64,000 nucleotides of DNA from Sphingomonas trueperi (GCF_011927635.1 NZ_JAATJB010000007.1:1-64000); one strand, 5' to 3'. Shown: positions 19,587 through 29,129, counted from the first letter of the stretch. The notes: generated from the sequence alone by a model not told the origin. A program made the numbers and translations.

Positions 19587-20371
19587 GCGGCAAGGCCGAT
19601 CCCACGGAGTTCGCCGGCAAGCGCGTGCTGGTCAGCGGTGGCACGAAGGGCCTGGGCCGCGCCACGGTCGCGCGTTTCCTCGCCGGAGGAGCGCGGGTCG
19701 TCACGGCTGCCCGCACGGTCCAGGACCCGATCGAGGGCGTCGACTATGTGCAGGCGGACCTGACCACCGCTGCAGGTGGCGAAGCCTTGGCCAGCGCGGC
19801 GCTTGCGCGGCTGGGCGGGATCGACATCCTCGTCCATGTTCTCGGCGGCTCGCATGCGCCGGCAGGCGGCTTCGCCGCGCTGACCGAGGACCATTGGCTC
19901 GCCGAGCTGAACCTCAATCTGCTGGCGGCCGTCCGGCTCGACCGCCTGCTGATCCCGCAGATGCTCGAGCGCGGCGCCGGCACCGTGGTGCACGTCACCT
20001 CGATCCAGGCCGTCCTGCCGCTGCCGGACTCCACGACCGGATATGCTGCCGCCAAGGCTGCGCTGCGGACCTACAGCAAGGCGATCTCGAAGGAGCTCGG
20101 TCCGAAGGGCGTGCGGGTCAACGCCGTCTCGCCCGGCTGGATCATGACGGAGGCTGCCGGAGCCTTCCTCGAAAGGCTTCGCGCGGCGAAGGGCGGCACG
20201 ATCGAGGAGGCGCGCCAGTCCGTGCTCGATGCCCTCGGGGGGATTCCGATCGGGCGCGGTGCCGAGCCCGAAGAGGTAGCCGATCTCATCGCCTATCTCG
20301 CCGCCGATCGCGCAGCGGCGATCCACGGCGCCGAGTTCGTCATCGACGGTGGGACCATCCGCACCGTCTGA
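19583..20371 (+). CDS. SDR-family oxidoreductase
   Basis: This 262-residue protein is a classical short-chain dehydrogenase/reductase. It shows the cofactor motif GGTKGLG (about 20-26), the structural NxxA-like region as HVLGGSH, catalytic Ser in HVTSIQ, the YAAAK motif with Tyr and Lys, and the C-terminal IHGAEFVIDGGT. It should oxidise an alcohol or reduce a ketone with NAD(P)H. It is translationally coupled to the NTF2-like gene and probably regulated by the divergent LysR. The substrate is unknown. Confidence 0.92.
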   Translation: MSGKADPTEFAGKRVLVSGGTKGLGRATVARFLAGGARVVTAARTVQDPIEGVDYVQADLTTAAGGEALASAALARLGGIDILVHVLGGSHAPAGGFAALTEDHWLAELNLNLLAAVRLDRLLIPQMLERGAGTVVHVTSIQAVLPLPDSTTGYAAAKAALRTYSKAISKELGPKGVRVNAVSPGWIMTEAAGAFLERLRAAKGGTIEEARQSVLDALGGIPIGRGAEPEEVADLIAYLAADRAAAIHGAEFVIDGGTIRTV

Positions 20372-20492
20372 GGGGGCTGCGCGCACGGCCCTCGAGCGCG
20401 GTGTGACCGGACGGCCGGTCGCGCCGCGTTCGATGCGAAGGCGCGGGAGGAAGGCCGCCCCCGCCCCGCACCTTTCCGAGCGCGATTCGACA

Positions 20493-20915
20493 TCAGTCGC
20501 TTATCGCGACGTGGATCCCTGCCCCGTGGCGGGCAAGGTGCGAATAGGGGCTGACCCGGTCCGCCTCCTGCACGAGGCTGGCGGCAAGATCGCGCGCCAG
20601 CCCCGGCAGGCTGACCGTCAGCCGCACCTCGATCCCGAAGCCGGCGCCGTCCTCGCGCATGCCGAGCCCCACTGCCGCGACCACTGCGCTGTCGTCGGCG
20701 AGGACCAGCCGCCGCCGGTTCGCCACGAAGCGCAGTGCGCTCAGAAAGCACGCGGCATGGCTGGTGGCGAAAAGCTGTTCCGGATTGGCGCCGGCATCGT
20801 CGCCGCCCAGCGCGCGCGGCGCAGCGAGCGGGATAGCCGGCACGCCGCCCTCGATGGTCGCGCTGCCCGACCGGCCACCGACCACGCGGGCGCGCGCCTC
20901 GTACAGGATGTGCAT
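20493..20915 (-). CDS. Ohr/OsmC-family protein lacking the second catalytic cysteine
   Basis: This 140-residue protein is an Ohr-type member of the OsmC family, which reduces organic hydroperoxides through two cysteines. The first site is present as AACFLSAL (Cys56), and NPEQLF carries the family Glu. At the second site, where the family has CPYS, this copy reads VSPYSHLARHG, so Ser122 replaces the partner cysteine. The two other copies in this window (30478-30897 and 36145-36570) keep it. A one-cysteine Ohr could not form the normal disulfide, so the protein may be inactive or have a different reductant. It lies downstream of an outer-membrane protein gene. Confidence 0.88.
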   Translation of the reverse strand: MHILYEARARVVGGRSGSATIEGGVPAIPLAAPRALGGDDAGANPEQLFATSHAACFLSALRFVANRRRLVLADDSAVVAAVGLGMREDGAGFGIEVRLTVSLPGLARDLAASLVQEADRVSPYSHLARHGAGIHVAISD

Positions 20916-20960
20916 TGCGACCTTCTCACTTTCCTCTGCAGGTCGGCACGCGGGATAGAC

Positions 20961-20987
20961 GGGGCCGCGACGTTCGTCCGCGGCCCC
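20961..20987 (-). terminator. Hairpin between the barrel-protein gene and the Ohr gene
   Basis: GGGGCCGCG and CGCGGCCCC form a perfect 9-base-pair stem with a nine-base loop just after the barrel-protein stop. There is no T-run, so termination is likely partial. Confidence 0.45.
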
Positions 20988-20993
20988 TCCGCT

Positions 20994-21719
20994 TCAGAAG
21001 AAGAAGCGGAATCCGCCGGTCGCGATCACGTTGCTGTAGCGGGTCGAGAGCACCGAATCCAACGTACCGGCCGTCGCATTGAAGCGCTCGACCTGATGCC
21101 GCCCGATCCGGGCGTACCGCACATCGGCTACCAGTTCGAGGCCGCCGCCGAGTGCTACCGAAGCGCCGGCAATGCCCTGCAGCGCGACCTTGCCGGAAAC
21201 GTTCGTCGGAATGTTGATCGCCGGACCATCGGCGGCAACCAGATAGCGCGTATCGTAGTCGATGGCGCCATGGCCGATGCCGGCCCCCAGCGAGAAGCGC
21301 AGCCGCTCGGCGATGCGCGGCGTATCATAGATGAGGTTGACCATCTCGGTGGTCACCGAACGACGGCCTTCGAGCAGCGTCCGCTGCTGCCCATTCAGAT
21401 CGAGCCGCTTGAGCGTGTTGCGGCTGGCCGAGAATTCGGCTTCGACGCGCGCGCGCCCCCAATCTCCGGTAGCGGCCACCGCACCGAGAACAACGCCACC
21501 CGTGAGACCGTCTTTCGCATCGGTCTCGATGACGCGCGGCAGGCCGGCGGGAGTCGCGCCGCGCAGGGTCTGCTCGCGGCCGAAGCGATCTCCGAGGAAG
21601 CCGCCGACATATATCGATCCGGCGCCGGGCTCTTCTGCGGTCGGCCGCGCCTGCGCAAAGGCAGGCACCGTGACGAACAACGCACCGACAGCGGCGAGTG
21701 TAGAAACCAAGTTACGCAC
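20994..21719 (-). CDS. Outer-membrane beta-barrel protein
   Basis: This 241-residue protein has a signal peptide (cut near AFA-QAR, about residue 23) and alternating hydrophobic strands typical of small OmpA-like barrels, ending in GGFRFFF with a terminal Phe recognised by the barrel assembly machinery. About eight strands can be traced. I do not recognise a specific family or function. It precedes the Ohr gene on the same strand with a hairpin between, so it may be only partly co-transcribed with it. Confidence 0.7.
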   Translation of the reverse strand: MRNLVSTLAAVGALFVTVPAFAQARPTAEEPGAGSIYVGGFLGDRFGREQTLRGATPAGLPRVIETDAKDGLTGGVVLGAVAATGDWGRARVEAEFSASRNTLKRLDLNGQQRTLLEGRRSVTTEMVNLIYDTPRIAERLRFSLGAGIGHGAIDYDTRYLVAADGPAINIPTNVSGKVALQGIAGASVALGGGLELVADVRYARIGRHQVERFNATAGTLDSVLSTRYSNVIATGGFRFFF

Positions 21720-21988
21720 AAATCCTCCAGAAACAACTGTTCAGCCCAAAAACGCGGCTGGCCTCGCTCCCGTAGTTTCTGGTAAACATCCGTTAAAGCT
21801 GTAATGAGTTTCAATGGTAATGGCAGCTATTGTGATGCATCATAACAAACAATGTATCTGCATTTACTATGTTGTCGGCCAGAGTGTTTACATATTCCCG
21901 ATGCACGGCGGTTTACCCGGCAGCACATCCCACGGACGTTACCATCGTATTCCTTACGGTGAAGACTGAAGCGGGATGGAAATCCAGC
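21720..21988. other. AT-rich gene-free stretch
   Basis: No gene is seen here. The stretch 21790-21900 is much AT-richer than the rest of the window and should contain the promoter of the minus-strand barrel gene and of the downstream hairpin transcript. No exact promoter was assigned. Confidence 0.4.
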
Positions 21989-22077
21989 CGCGCCAAAAGG
22001 CGCGAGCGACCCGACGCCTCTTCCAGCGGAGGCGTTGCCCTGGCCCGGCGCAGCCCCAGCGCCGGGCCCTTTTTCTT
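21989..22077 (+). ncRNA. Candidate small RNA of three hairpins
   Basis: Three perfect hairpins follow one another within 89 bases: CGCGCC-AAAA-GGCGCG (21989-22004), ACGCCTC with GAGGCGT (22014-22035), and a 10-base-pair terminator stem with a T-run (22042-22077). No upstream plus-strand gene needs this terminator, since the nearest gene to the left points away. The simplest reading is a short structured transcript. I do not recognise the family. It could instead be a leader or attenuator of the hydrolase gene 48 bases downstream. Confidence 0.4.
22042..22077 (+). terminator. Strong rho-independent terminator
   Basis: GGCCCGGCGC and GCGCCGGGCC form a perfect 10-base-pair stem with a seven-base loop, followed by CTTTTTCTT. 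It lies upstream of the hydrolase ATG at 22126, not after a recognised gene. Confidence 0.88.
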
Positions 22078-22125
22078 CCGCGTTGCGGCGCCCCGGCGTG
22101 CCGCACGCCCGAACGGATATGGATC

Positions 22126-23031
22126 ATGAGAAGAATCGCGAAGCATATCGTCCGGCGCGGACTTTGGCACGGCTTGGCGGCGGCGCTGGCCTGCTCGCCC
22201 GCGATGGCCCAGCACGAAGCCGAGCACCAACACCCCCCGCGCGCGATCGCCGGGACGAAGACCCAGGGCAGCCATGTCGAGGTCGACGGTGCCCGCATCT
22301 GGTATGCGAGCATCGGCCACGGCACGCCGGTGGTGCTGCTGCACGGCGGAATGGCGAGCAGCCGAAGCTGGGACGGCCAAGTGCCGGCACTGGTCGCGGC
22401 GGGGTATCGCGTCATCCTGATCGACAGTCGCGGCCATGGCCGCAGCACGCTGGGCCCCCATCCCCTGCGGTACGAATTGCTCGCCGACGACGTGCGCGCG
22501 GTGCTGGCGCATCTCCACCTCGCCCGGCCGATCGTGATCGGCTGGAGCGACGGCGGCATCGTCGCGCTGATGCTGGCGATGCGCGGGAATGCCCGGCCCT
22601 GCGCGGTCTATGCCTTCGGTGCCAACATGGACAAGGCGAGCGTGCGGCCGGGCGCGGACGATGCCCCCATTCTCGCCACTATCGTGCCGCGCCTCGCCGC
22701 GGACTATGCGGCACTGGCCCCCGATCCGAACGGGTTCGGCCGGCTGGCAGAGGCGACCCGTGCGATGCAGGCGGCGCAGCAGGATATCGGCCCCGCACAG
22801 CTGGCCACGATCCGCACGGCGGTCACCATCGCCGGCGCGGAAGACGACGAGTTCATCCTGCCGGCCCATTTCCGCGCGCTCGCCGGTGCCATTCCGTCGG
22901 CGCGGCTGGAACTGTTTCCGACCGGCGGCCACTTCGTGCCATGGAAGATGCCCGACCGGTTCAATCGATCGCTGCTGACCTTCCTCGCGCACGCACCGTG
23001 CGGGCGACGGCGCGAGGCATTGCAGCGCTAA
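22126..23031 (+). CDS. Exported alpha/beta hydrolase
   Basis: This 301-residue protein has an N-terminal export signal (cut near AMA-QHE, about residue 28) and an alpha/beta-hydrolase fold. Visible features are the oxyanion segment LLHGGMASS, the nucleophile elbow GWSDGG (the usual GxSxG with Trp-Ser-Asp), and the C-terminal catalytic His in PTGGHFVPW. It should hydrolyse an ester, lactone or similar substrate in the periplasm. The start at 22126 gives the export signal; a longer reading enters the terminator and is rejected. It precedes the P450 gene on the same strand, 71 bases away. Confidence 0.85.
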   Translation: MRRIAKHIVRRGLWHGLAAALACSPAMAQHEAEHQHPPRAIAGTKTQGSHVEVDGARIWYASIGHGTPVVLLHGGMASSRSWDGQVPALVAAGYRVILIDSRGHGRSTLGPHPLRYELLADDVRAVLAHLHLARPIVIGWSDGGIVALMLAMRGNARPCAVYAFGANMDKASVRPGADDAPILATIVPRLAADYAALAPDPNGFGRLAEATRAMQAAQQDIGPAQLATIRTAVTIAGAEDDEFILPAHFRALAGAIPSARLELFPTGGHFVPWKMPDRFNRSLLTFLAHAPCGRRREALQR

Positions 23032-23102
23032 CGCACGTCGCTACCCCGGTCACCACCGCCGCTCGAACGGTAGCACGACGGTAGCCGGGGGGACGGCATC
23101 AT

Positions 23103-24386
23103 ATGCCGATGAGCAACGATCCCCGCCCGGCCGAGGCCATCGGCACCCTGGACGCCGCGCATTTCGAGCAGGCGCTGCACCGGCTTCCGGTCGACGCGCT
23201 CAACGTCGCCCAGCCCGAGCTGTTCGCGGCGGGGCTGGCACCGCACTATCTCGCCCGGCTGCGCCACGAGGCGCCGGTGCATCATTGCGCGGAGAGCCGC
23301 TTCGGGCCCTATTGGTCGATCACGCGCCACAGCGACATCGAGGCGATCGAGCTCGATACCGAGACCTTCTCCTCGGCGCACGCCAATGGCGGGATCACCA
23401 TCGGCTCCAGCGCCGACGACCCGCAATTCTTCCCCGCGTTCATCTCGATGGACCCGCCCCGCCATGCCGAACAGCGCCGGGCGGTGGCGCCGGCCTTCTC
23501 GCCCGAGCGGCTGGCGCAGATGGCGCCGCGGTTGCGCGAATGGGCCGCGGACATCCTCGACGGGCTCCCGCGCGGCAGCTGGTTCGACTGGGTCGACCGC
23601 GTCTCGATCGAACTGAGCGCACGCACGCTGGCGCTGCTGCTGGGCTTTCCCCAGGCACGCTCGCGCGATCTGATCCGCTGGTCCGACGCGATGGTCGCGC
23701 TGCCCGGGCACCCCGCCTTCCTGTCGCTCGAGGACAAGCTGCGGGTGATGCACGAATGCTTCGGCACGTTCGACGCGATCTGGGCGGAGCGGCGCGAGGC
23801 CAGCGAAGGCGATGACCTGATTTCGCTCCTCGCGCGGGGCGCCGACACCCGCGCCATGCCGAAGGACGAATTCTACGGCAACATCCTGCTGCTCATCGTC
23901 GGCGGCAACGACACCACCCGCAACAGCATCAGCGGCAGCATCCTCGCCATGCACCGTTTCCCCGAGGAATGGCGCAAGCTCCAGGCCGATCGGGACCTGC
24001 TGGCCAATCTCACGCCCGAGTTGCTGCGCTGGCAGACGCCGATCGCGCATATGCGGCGCACCGCGACGCGCGACGTGACGGTCGGCGGCCGAACCATCCG
24101 TCGCGGCGAAAAGGTGGTGTTGTGGTACCTTTCCGCCAATCGCGACGAAGCGCTGTTCGAACGTCCCGACGACTTCCTCCTCGATCGACACAATGCCCGT
24201 CGCCATCTCGCGCTCGGCACCGGCATGCACCGCTGCATCGGCGCGCGCCTGGCAGAGCTGCAGATCCGCACCTTGTGGGAAGCCATGCTGGAACGCGCGC
24301 TGTCGTTCGAAGTGGAGGCGGAACCGCTGCGGATACCGTCCACCTTCATTCACGGATATCAGCGCGTCCGCGTGCGGCTATCGTGA
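23103..24386 (+). CDS. Cytochrome P450, CYP153-like
   Basis: This 427-residue soluble P450 shows the I-helix GGNDTT (267-272), the K-helix ELLR (306-309) and the heme-ligand loop LGTGMHRCIG with Cys378. The heme loop has Leu where most P450s have Phe (FGxGxHxCxG). The stretches FISMDPPRHAEQRR and ILLLIVGGNDTTRN closely recall CYP153 alkane and fatty-acid terminal hydroxylases, so I infer hydroxylation of an aliphatic or terpenoid chain. No ferredoxin or reductase gene is adjacent, so electrons must come from elsewhere. Confidence 0.85.
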   Translation: MPMSNDPRPAEAIGTLDAAHFEQALHRLPVDALNVAQPELFAAGLAPHYLARLRHEAPVHHCAESRFGPYWSITRHSDIEAIELDTETFSSAHANGGITIGSSADDPQFFPAFISMDPPRHAEQRRAVAPAFSPERLAQMAPRLREWAADILDGLPRGSWFDWVDRVSIELSARTLALLLGFPQARSRDLIRWSDAMVALPGHPAFLSLEDKLRVMHECFGTFDAIWAERREASEGDDLISLLARGADTRAMPKDEFYGNILLLIVGGNDTTRNSISGSILAMHRFPEEWRKLQADRDLLANLTPELLRWQTPIAHMRRTATRDVTVGGRTIRRGEKVVLWYLSANRDEALFERPDDFLLDRHNARRHLALGTGMHRCIGARLAELQIRTLWEAMLERALSFEVEAEPLRIPSTFIHGYQRVRVRLS

Positions 24387-24797
24387 TCGAGGCCCCTTAG
24401 ATCTGCCGCAGGCGGTCGGCCTCCCCATCCAGAGACATCCAGTCGCAAAAGGGCGAGCACAGCAGCGCCAATCGGAGCAGCCGTTCCCATTGCGCCACGC
24501 CTCCCCGATCGGCATCGCCTCTACGGAGCGATTCTTGTGGCATGTGGGAGACTCCGCCGCGTTCCTCTTTGCAGATACTTCACCGGGATAGTTTCCATAT
24601 TGGCGAGGAAGCGACGAAAATGACGTTACGTTCGCAGCGACATTGCGATCTGGCACCGTTCGCCGCGCCTTCCCAACGGCTCACCGCTCTTTAAATTGCC
24701 GATTCTATCAATATATCGGGCCCCATACCGCGCTAGCAGAGTGGAGACGCCGCAAAGACGTTGCGAGAGGGTCCGGCGGGGGCAGGGAGTCGGAAGC
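24387..24797. other. Gene-free stretch
   Basis: I see no supported gene, repeat or RNA in these 411 bases. The last 100 bases presumably hold the promoter of the HTH-GAF gene. Confidence 0.4.
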
Positions 24798-25880
24798 GTG
24801 AAGAAGGACATTTTGACCACCGCGGACGCCGCCAAATTGCTGGGGGTCTCGGTGCGCACGGCTCAGGTCCTGATCGAGGGGGGCACGATTCCGTCCTGGA
24901 AGACGCCCGGCGGCCACCGCCGGGTCTATCTCGCCGATGTGCGGGCCCTGATCGACAGCAAGCAGCCGTCCGCGGAGGCTGAGGCGTCCGCCGTTCTCGT
25001 CGTCGTTGCCGCCAGCGACCGGCTGCCGGACTATCGCGCCGCCGCCGCCAACGCAGCCGATTTCGTGATCGATTATTTCGACGATGTGCTCGCCGCATTG
25101 GTCACGATCGGCTCGGCGCGCCCTTATGCCGTGCTGGTAGACTGCACCTCGGGGCTGAACAGCCAGCCGCTGTTGCGCAGCCTCGCGGCGAACAAGACCA
25201 TCGCGACGACCCGGCTCCTTGCCGTCGGCGGCGACGGCTGCGTTCCGGCAGACCTCGCCGGCCGGGTTTCGCGCGTGGCGACGCCGGCACAGGCACTCGC
25301 GCAGTTGCGCGGATCGGCGTTCGTCGCGGAGGATACGGGATTCGCCGACTGGGGCGTCGCCTTCCCGGTTTCGCAGGACGAACGGCGGCGACTGATGGCG
25401 GTCGAGCGCTCGGGCCTGCTCCACTCCGAAGCCGAAGAGAGCTTCGATCGGCTGACCTGGCTCGCCGCCCAGACCTTCGATGCGCCGATCGCGCTGCTGA
25501 CGCTGCTCACCCCCACCAAGCAATGGTTCAAGTCGAAGATCGGCCTCGACATGGCCGACACGCCGCGCAGCTGGGCCTTTTGCAACCATACGATCCTGCA
25601 GCGCGACGTGTTCACCGTCGCCGACCTTTCGGCCGACCCGCGCTTCGCCGACAACCCCGCAGTGGCCGGTGAACCGGGCTTCCGCTTCTATGCCGGCGCA
25701 CCGGTGATCGACGGTGACGGCTTCATCGTCGGATCGCTGTGCGTGATCGACCGCAAGCCGCGGGTGCTCCGCGAGCGCGAGGCGAAGACGATCCAGGCGC
25801 TGGCCGCCGTCGCCTCGGACGAGGTGCGGCTCCGCGCGCTGGACCGCAAGCTGCGCTCGGCCACGCGCGCCAGGCGCTAG
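24798..25880 (+). CDS. MerR/excisionase-type HTH protein with GAF domain
   Basis: This 360-residue protein combines an N-terminal excisionase-like helix-turn-helix (ILTTADAAKLLGVSVRTAQ, about 4-60, with the wing TPGGHRRVY), a middle region resembling a receiver-like alpha/beta fold without a clear phospho-Asp, and a C-terminal GAF domain (about 210-340, with SWAFCNHTILQ and FYAGAPVIDGDG). It is probably a transcription factor that senses a small molecule or redox state. The start is a GTG with GGGAG eight bases upstream. It is separate from its neighbours and its targets are unknown. Confidence 0.8.
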   Translation: MKKDILTTADAAKLLGVSVRTAQVLIEGGTIPSWKTPGGHRRVYLADVRALIDSKQPSAEAEASAVLVVVAASDRLPDYRAAAANAADFVIDYFDDVLAALVTIGSARPYAVLVDCTSGLNSQPLLRSLAANKTIATTRLLAVGGDGCVPADLAGRVSRVATPAQALAQLRGSAFVAEDTGFADWGVAFPVSQDERRRLMAVERSGLLHSEAEESFDRLTWLAAQTFDAPIALLTLLTPTKQWFKSKIGLDMADTPRSWAFCNHTILQRDVFTVADLSADPRFADNPAVAGEPGFRFYAGAPVIDGDGFIVGSLCVIDRKPRVLREREAKTIQALAAVASDEVRLRALDRKLRSATRARR

Positions 25881-25943
25881 CCTTCCCGCCGCGCGGCGTT
25901 CACGGTCGTGCGCCGTTCCCTTTCCCATCGAAAGCGCTTGCCG

Positions 25944-27104
25944 ATGCATCGATTGCCGCCGCCGTCCGCCTGGATTTCCGCGTTCGTCGCGGCGTTGGTC
26001 GGGTTCGGCGGCACGGTCGCGCTGGTGATCCGGGCGCTGCAGGCGCTCGGCGCGACGGGGCCGCAGATCGGCACGGCGCTTACCGCCCTCTGCCTGGGAA
26101 TCGCGATCGGCAGCGCGGTGCTGTCGATCCAGCAGCGGGTGCCGGTGATCCTCGCCTGGTCGACGCCCGGCGCCGCGCTGCTTGCCGGCGTGTCGGGCGT
26201 GTCCTGGAGTGTCGCCGTCGGCGCCTTCCTCTTCGCGGCACTGGTCGGGATCGCGTTCAGCCTGATCCCGGCGCTCGGCCGGCTGGCGGCGGCGATCCCG
26301 CACGCGATCGCCGCGGCGATGCTGGCCGGCGTGCTGATGCCCTTCTGCCTCAACCTGTTTCGGCTGGGCAGCGTCGACCCGCTGCTGGTGGCGAGTCTCG
26401 TCATCCTCTTCCTCGTCGCCCGACGGCGCTTCCCGGTCTATGCGCTGCTCGTCGTGCTCGCCGCGGGTATCGCGCTGGCGCTGATCCGCGGCCAGGTCGG
26501 CGCCGTGGTGCCCGGCGCGGTGTTCGGCAGCCTGGTGCCGGCGCCGATCGCGTTCGATGCCGGCGCGCTGGCGAGCATCGGGCTGCCCTTGTTCTTCGTC
26601 ACCCTGGTGTCGCAGAACCTGCCCGGTCTCGCCGTGCTGCGCGGCGCGGGATATCCGGCGCGGCCGACGCCGCTGCTGCTCGGCGCGGGACTCGCCAGCC
26701 TCGCCGCCGCGCCCTTCGGCGGCCATGCGGTCAATCTGGCGGCGATCACGGCGGCGATCTGCACCAACGAGGAGGCCGATCCGGAACCACGCCGCCGCTG
26801 GAAGACGGGCCTGCTCTATGGCGGCTTCTACCTGCTGCTCGCCGCGTTCGCGCCACTGCTCGTACGCCAGTTCCTGGCATTGCCGACTACGCTGATCGCG
26901 GCGCTGACCGGCATTGCGCTGCTCCCGCCGCTGGGCGCGGCGATCGGCAGCCTGGCCACCGCGCCGGAGGATCGCGACGCCGCCATTCTCACCCTGCTCG
27001 TCACCGCCTCGGGCGTGTCGATCTTCGGCCTCGGCTCGGCGCTGTGGGGGATCGTCGCCGGGCTCCTCGCGCTCTCCGCCGCCCGCCTGCTGAAGCGGCA
27101 ATAG
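25944..27104 (+). CDS. BenE-family benzoate/aromatic acid transporter
   Basis: This 386-residue membrane protein matches the BenE family of proton-coupled benzoate transporters, with about twelve helices. Typical stretches are LVGFGGTVALVIRALQALG, VILAWSTPGAALLAG near residue 65, FVTLVSQNLPGLAVLR and PFGGHAVNLAAITAAIC. The ATG at 25944 starts the conserved part; a GTG at 25908 would add twelve charged residues without a ribosome site. It may import an aromatic acid released by the esterases in this region, but no benzoate catabolic genes are adjacent. Confidence 0.85.
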   Translation: MHRLPPPSAWISAFVAALVGFGGTVALVIRALQALGATGPQIGTALTALCLGIAIGSAVLSIQQRVPVILAWSTPGAALLAGVSGVSWSVAVGAFLFAALVGIAFSLIPALGRLAAAIPHAIAAAMLAGVLMPFCLNLFRLGSVDPLLVASLVILFLVARRRFPVYALLVVLAAGIALALIRGQVGAVVPGAVFGSLVPAPIAFDAGALASIGLPLFFVTLVSQNLPGLAVLRGAGYPARPTPLLLGAGLASLAAAPFGGHAVNLAAITAAICTNEEADPEPRRRWKTGLLYGGFYLLLAAFAPLLVRQFLALPTTLIAALTGIALLPPLGAAIGSLATAPEDRDAAILTLLVTASGVSIFGLGSALWGIVAGLLALSAARLLKRQ

Positions 27105-27423
27105 CCCCGACAACCGCCGGTCCGGGATGCGGAGCTTCTCCGGCTACGCTGCCGTAACATGTCTGTAGCCGTATTTTCAATCCGGCAGTATTGCCATATT
27201 TGATAGAAATGATACCCCGGCACCACCGGAGGTCGAAGCACGAATCCCCAATCCTTCGGAACACCGAATGCAGCCAACGTCCCCCTGCTGCTGCGTTCGG
27301 CGGCACGATCGAGTTGCGAGCCACCCGTCCCGGGTGCGGCTGGCGGCGTGTCCCACGCCGTCGCCGCGCCAACGAGCAGGCGTGCCTCCTCCCGACGGCG
27401 CCTCAGCCATTCGAAGGAGTTTG
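27105..27423. other. Gene-free stretch before the GMC oxidoreductase
   Basis: No gene is seen in these 319 bases. A short AT-rich segment around 27160-27215 may hold a promoter. Nothing else was identified. Confidence 0.4.
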
Positions 27424-29043
27424 ATGATGACCGAAGCCCATCCTGCCGACCAAGCCGACATCCTGCGCCGCGCCGCCGAGAATCAGGCGCGCCTCACCGC
27501 CGAGCTCGAGCCCGCCTACGACTTCATCGTCTGCGGCGCCGGCTCCTCCGGCTCGGTGGTTGCCCGGCGGCTGGCCGAGAATGCGGCCGTTCAGGTCCTG
27601 CTCGTCGAAGCGGGCGGCAGCGACGAAGCGGAGTCGGTGCTGAACCCCGCCCTGTGGCCGACCAATCTCGGCACCGAGCGCGACTGGGGCTTCACCGCCG
27701 AGCCCAATCCGCACCTGAACGGCCGCGCCTTGCCGATGTCGATGGGCAAGGGCCTGGGCGGCGGCTCCAGCATTAACGTGATGGTCTGGGCGCGCGGCCA
27801 CCGCAGCGACTGGGAACATTTCGCTGCGGAAAGCGGCGACGCGCGGTGGAACTACCAGAACGTACTCGACATCTATCGCCGCATCGAGAACTGGCGGGGC
27901 GCGCCCGACCCGAGCCATCGCGGCACGGACGGCCCGGTATGGGTGCAACCCGCCGCCGATCCGAGCCCGATCGCGCACGCGCTGCTCGATGCCGCCAGCG
28001 AACTGGGCATCCCCACCTTCGACAGCCCGAACGGCCGGATGATGGAAAGCGAAGGTGGCGCCGCGATCACCGACATGCTGGTGCGCGACGGGCGTCGCCA
28101 GTCGCTGTTCCGTGCCTATGTCCAGCCCTATCTCGATCGCCCCAACCTCACCGTGATGACCGGCGCGACGGTCGAGCGGATCGCCTTCGAGGGCAATCGC
28201 GCCGTCGGCGTCGACCTCCTTCATGGCGGCGCGCGCACGCGGATCGGCGCGCGGCAGGAAGTGGTGCTCTCGATGGGCGCGATGCAGACGCCCAAGGTGC
28301 TGATGCATTCGGGCATCGGCGACGAGGCGGAACTGCGCCGGGTGGGCATTCCCGTCCGCCAGCATCTGCCGGGTGTGGGCGCCAATCTGCAGGACCATGT
28401 GTCGTTCGGCTGCACCTGGGAATATGCCGAGCCGATCGCGCCCCGTAACAGCGGCAGCGAGGCGACGCTCTACTGGAAGAGCCGTCCCGAACTGACCGCC
28501 CCCGACCTGCTGTTCTGCCAGGTCGAGTTCCCGGTGCCGAGCGAGCGGACCGCCGCGCGCGGCGTGCCCGAGCATGGTTGGACGATGTTCGCCGGCCTCG
28601 CCCAGCCGCAGAGTCGCGGGCGTTTGCGGCTGCGCAGCGACGATCCGGCGGCGGCGCTGCAGATCGATGCGAACATGCTGTCGGACCCTGCCGACATGAC
28701 CGCCGCGCTGGCGTGCATCGAGCTCTGCCGCGAACTCGGCAACGCCCGGGCGTTCCGACCGCTGGTCCGCGGCGAGGTGATGCCCGGCGATCTGCGCGGA
28801 GAGGCGCTGAAGGACTATGTCCGCGATTCGGCGGTGACCTACTGGCACCAGACCTGCACCGCCAAGATGGGTCGTGACAGCATGTCGGTCGTCGACGGGT
28901 CGCTCCGCGTCTACGGCGTCGAGGGCCTGCGCATCGCCGATGGCTCGGTCCTGCCGCGCGTCACGACCGGCAACACCCAGGCGCCCTGCGCGATCATCGG
29001 CGAACAGGCGGCGGCAAGCCTGCGCGCGGCGCATCAGCTCTGA
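27424..29043 (+). CDS. GMC-family FAD oxidoreductase
   Basis: This 539-residue enzyme belongs to the glucose-methanol-choline family. The FAD-binding GAGSSG is at 38-43, the GMC signature region GKGLGGGSSINVMVWARG follows at about 102-119, and the catalytic pair is His475 (TYWHQT) with Asn517 (TGNTQAP). It should oxidise an alcohol to an aldehyde or ketone using FAD. Two start ATGs are adjacent (27424 and 27427); AAGGAG is 4 or 7 bases upstream. No choline-specific neighbour is present, so the substrate is open. Confidence 0.9.
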   Translation: MMTEAHPADQADILRRAAENQARLTAELEPAYDFIVCGAGSSGSVVARRLAENAAVQVLLVEAGGSDEAESVLNPALWPTNLGTERDWGFTAEPNPHLNGRALPMSMGKGLGGGSSINVMVWARGHRSDWEHFAAESGDARWNYQNVLDIYRRIENWRGAPDPSHRGTDGPVWVQPAADPSPIAHALLDAASELGIPTFDSPNGRMMESEGGAAITDMLVRDGRRQSLFRAYVQPYLDRPNLTVMTGATVERIAFEGNRAVGVDLLHGGARTRIGARQEVVLSMGAMQTPKVLMHSGIGDEAELRRVGIPVRQHLPGVGANLQDHVSFGCTWEYAEPIAPRNSGSEATLYWKSRPELTAPDLLFCQVEFPVPSERTAARGVPEHGWTMFAGLAQPQSRGRLRLRSDDPAAALQIDANMLSDPADMTAALACIELCRELGNARAFRPLVRGEVMPGDLRGEALKDYVRDSAVTYWHQTCTAKMGRDSMSVVDGSLRVYGVEGLRIADGSVLPRVTTGNTQAPCAIIGEQAAASLRAAHQL

Positions 29044-29129
29044 CCCGCCGGCTGCGCCGGGTGTGCCAGCGGATCGCAGGCATATCCGGCACTCCCCACC
29101 CGGGCGCACGTCCTTTGCGGAGTTCCACC

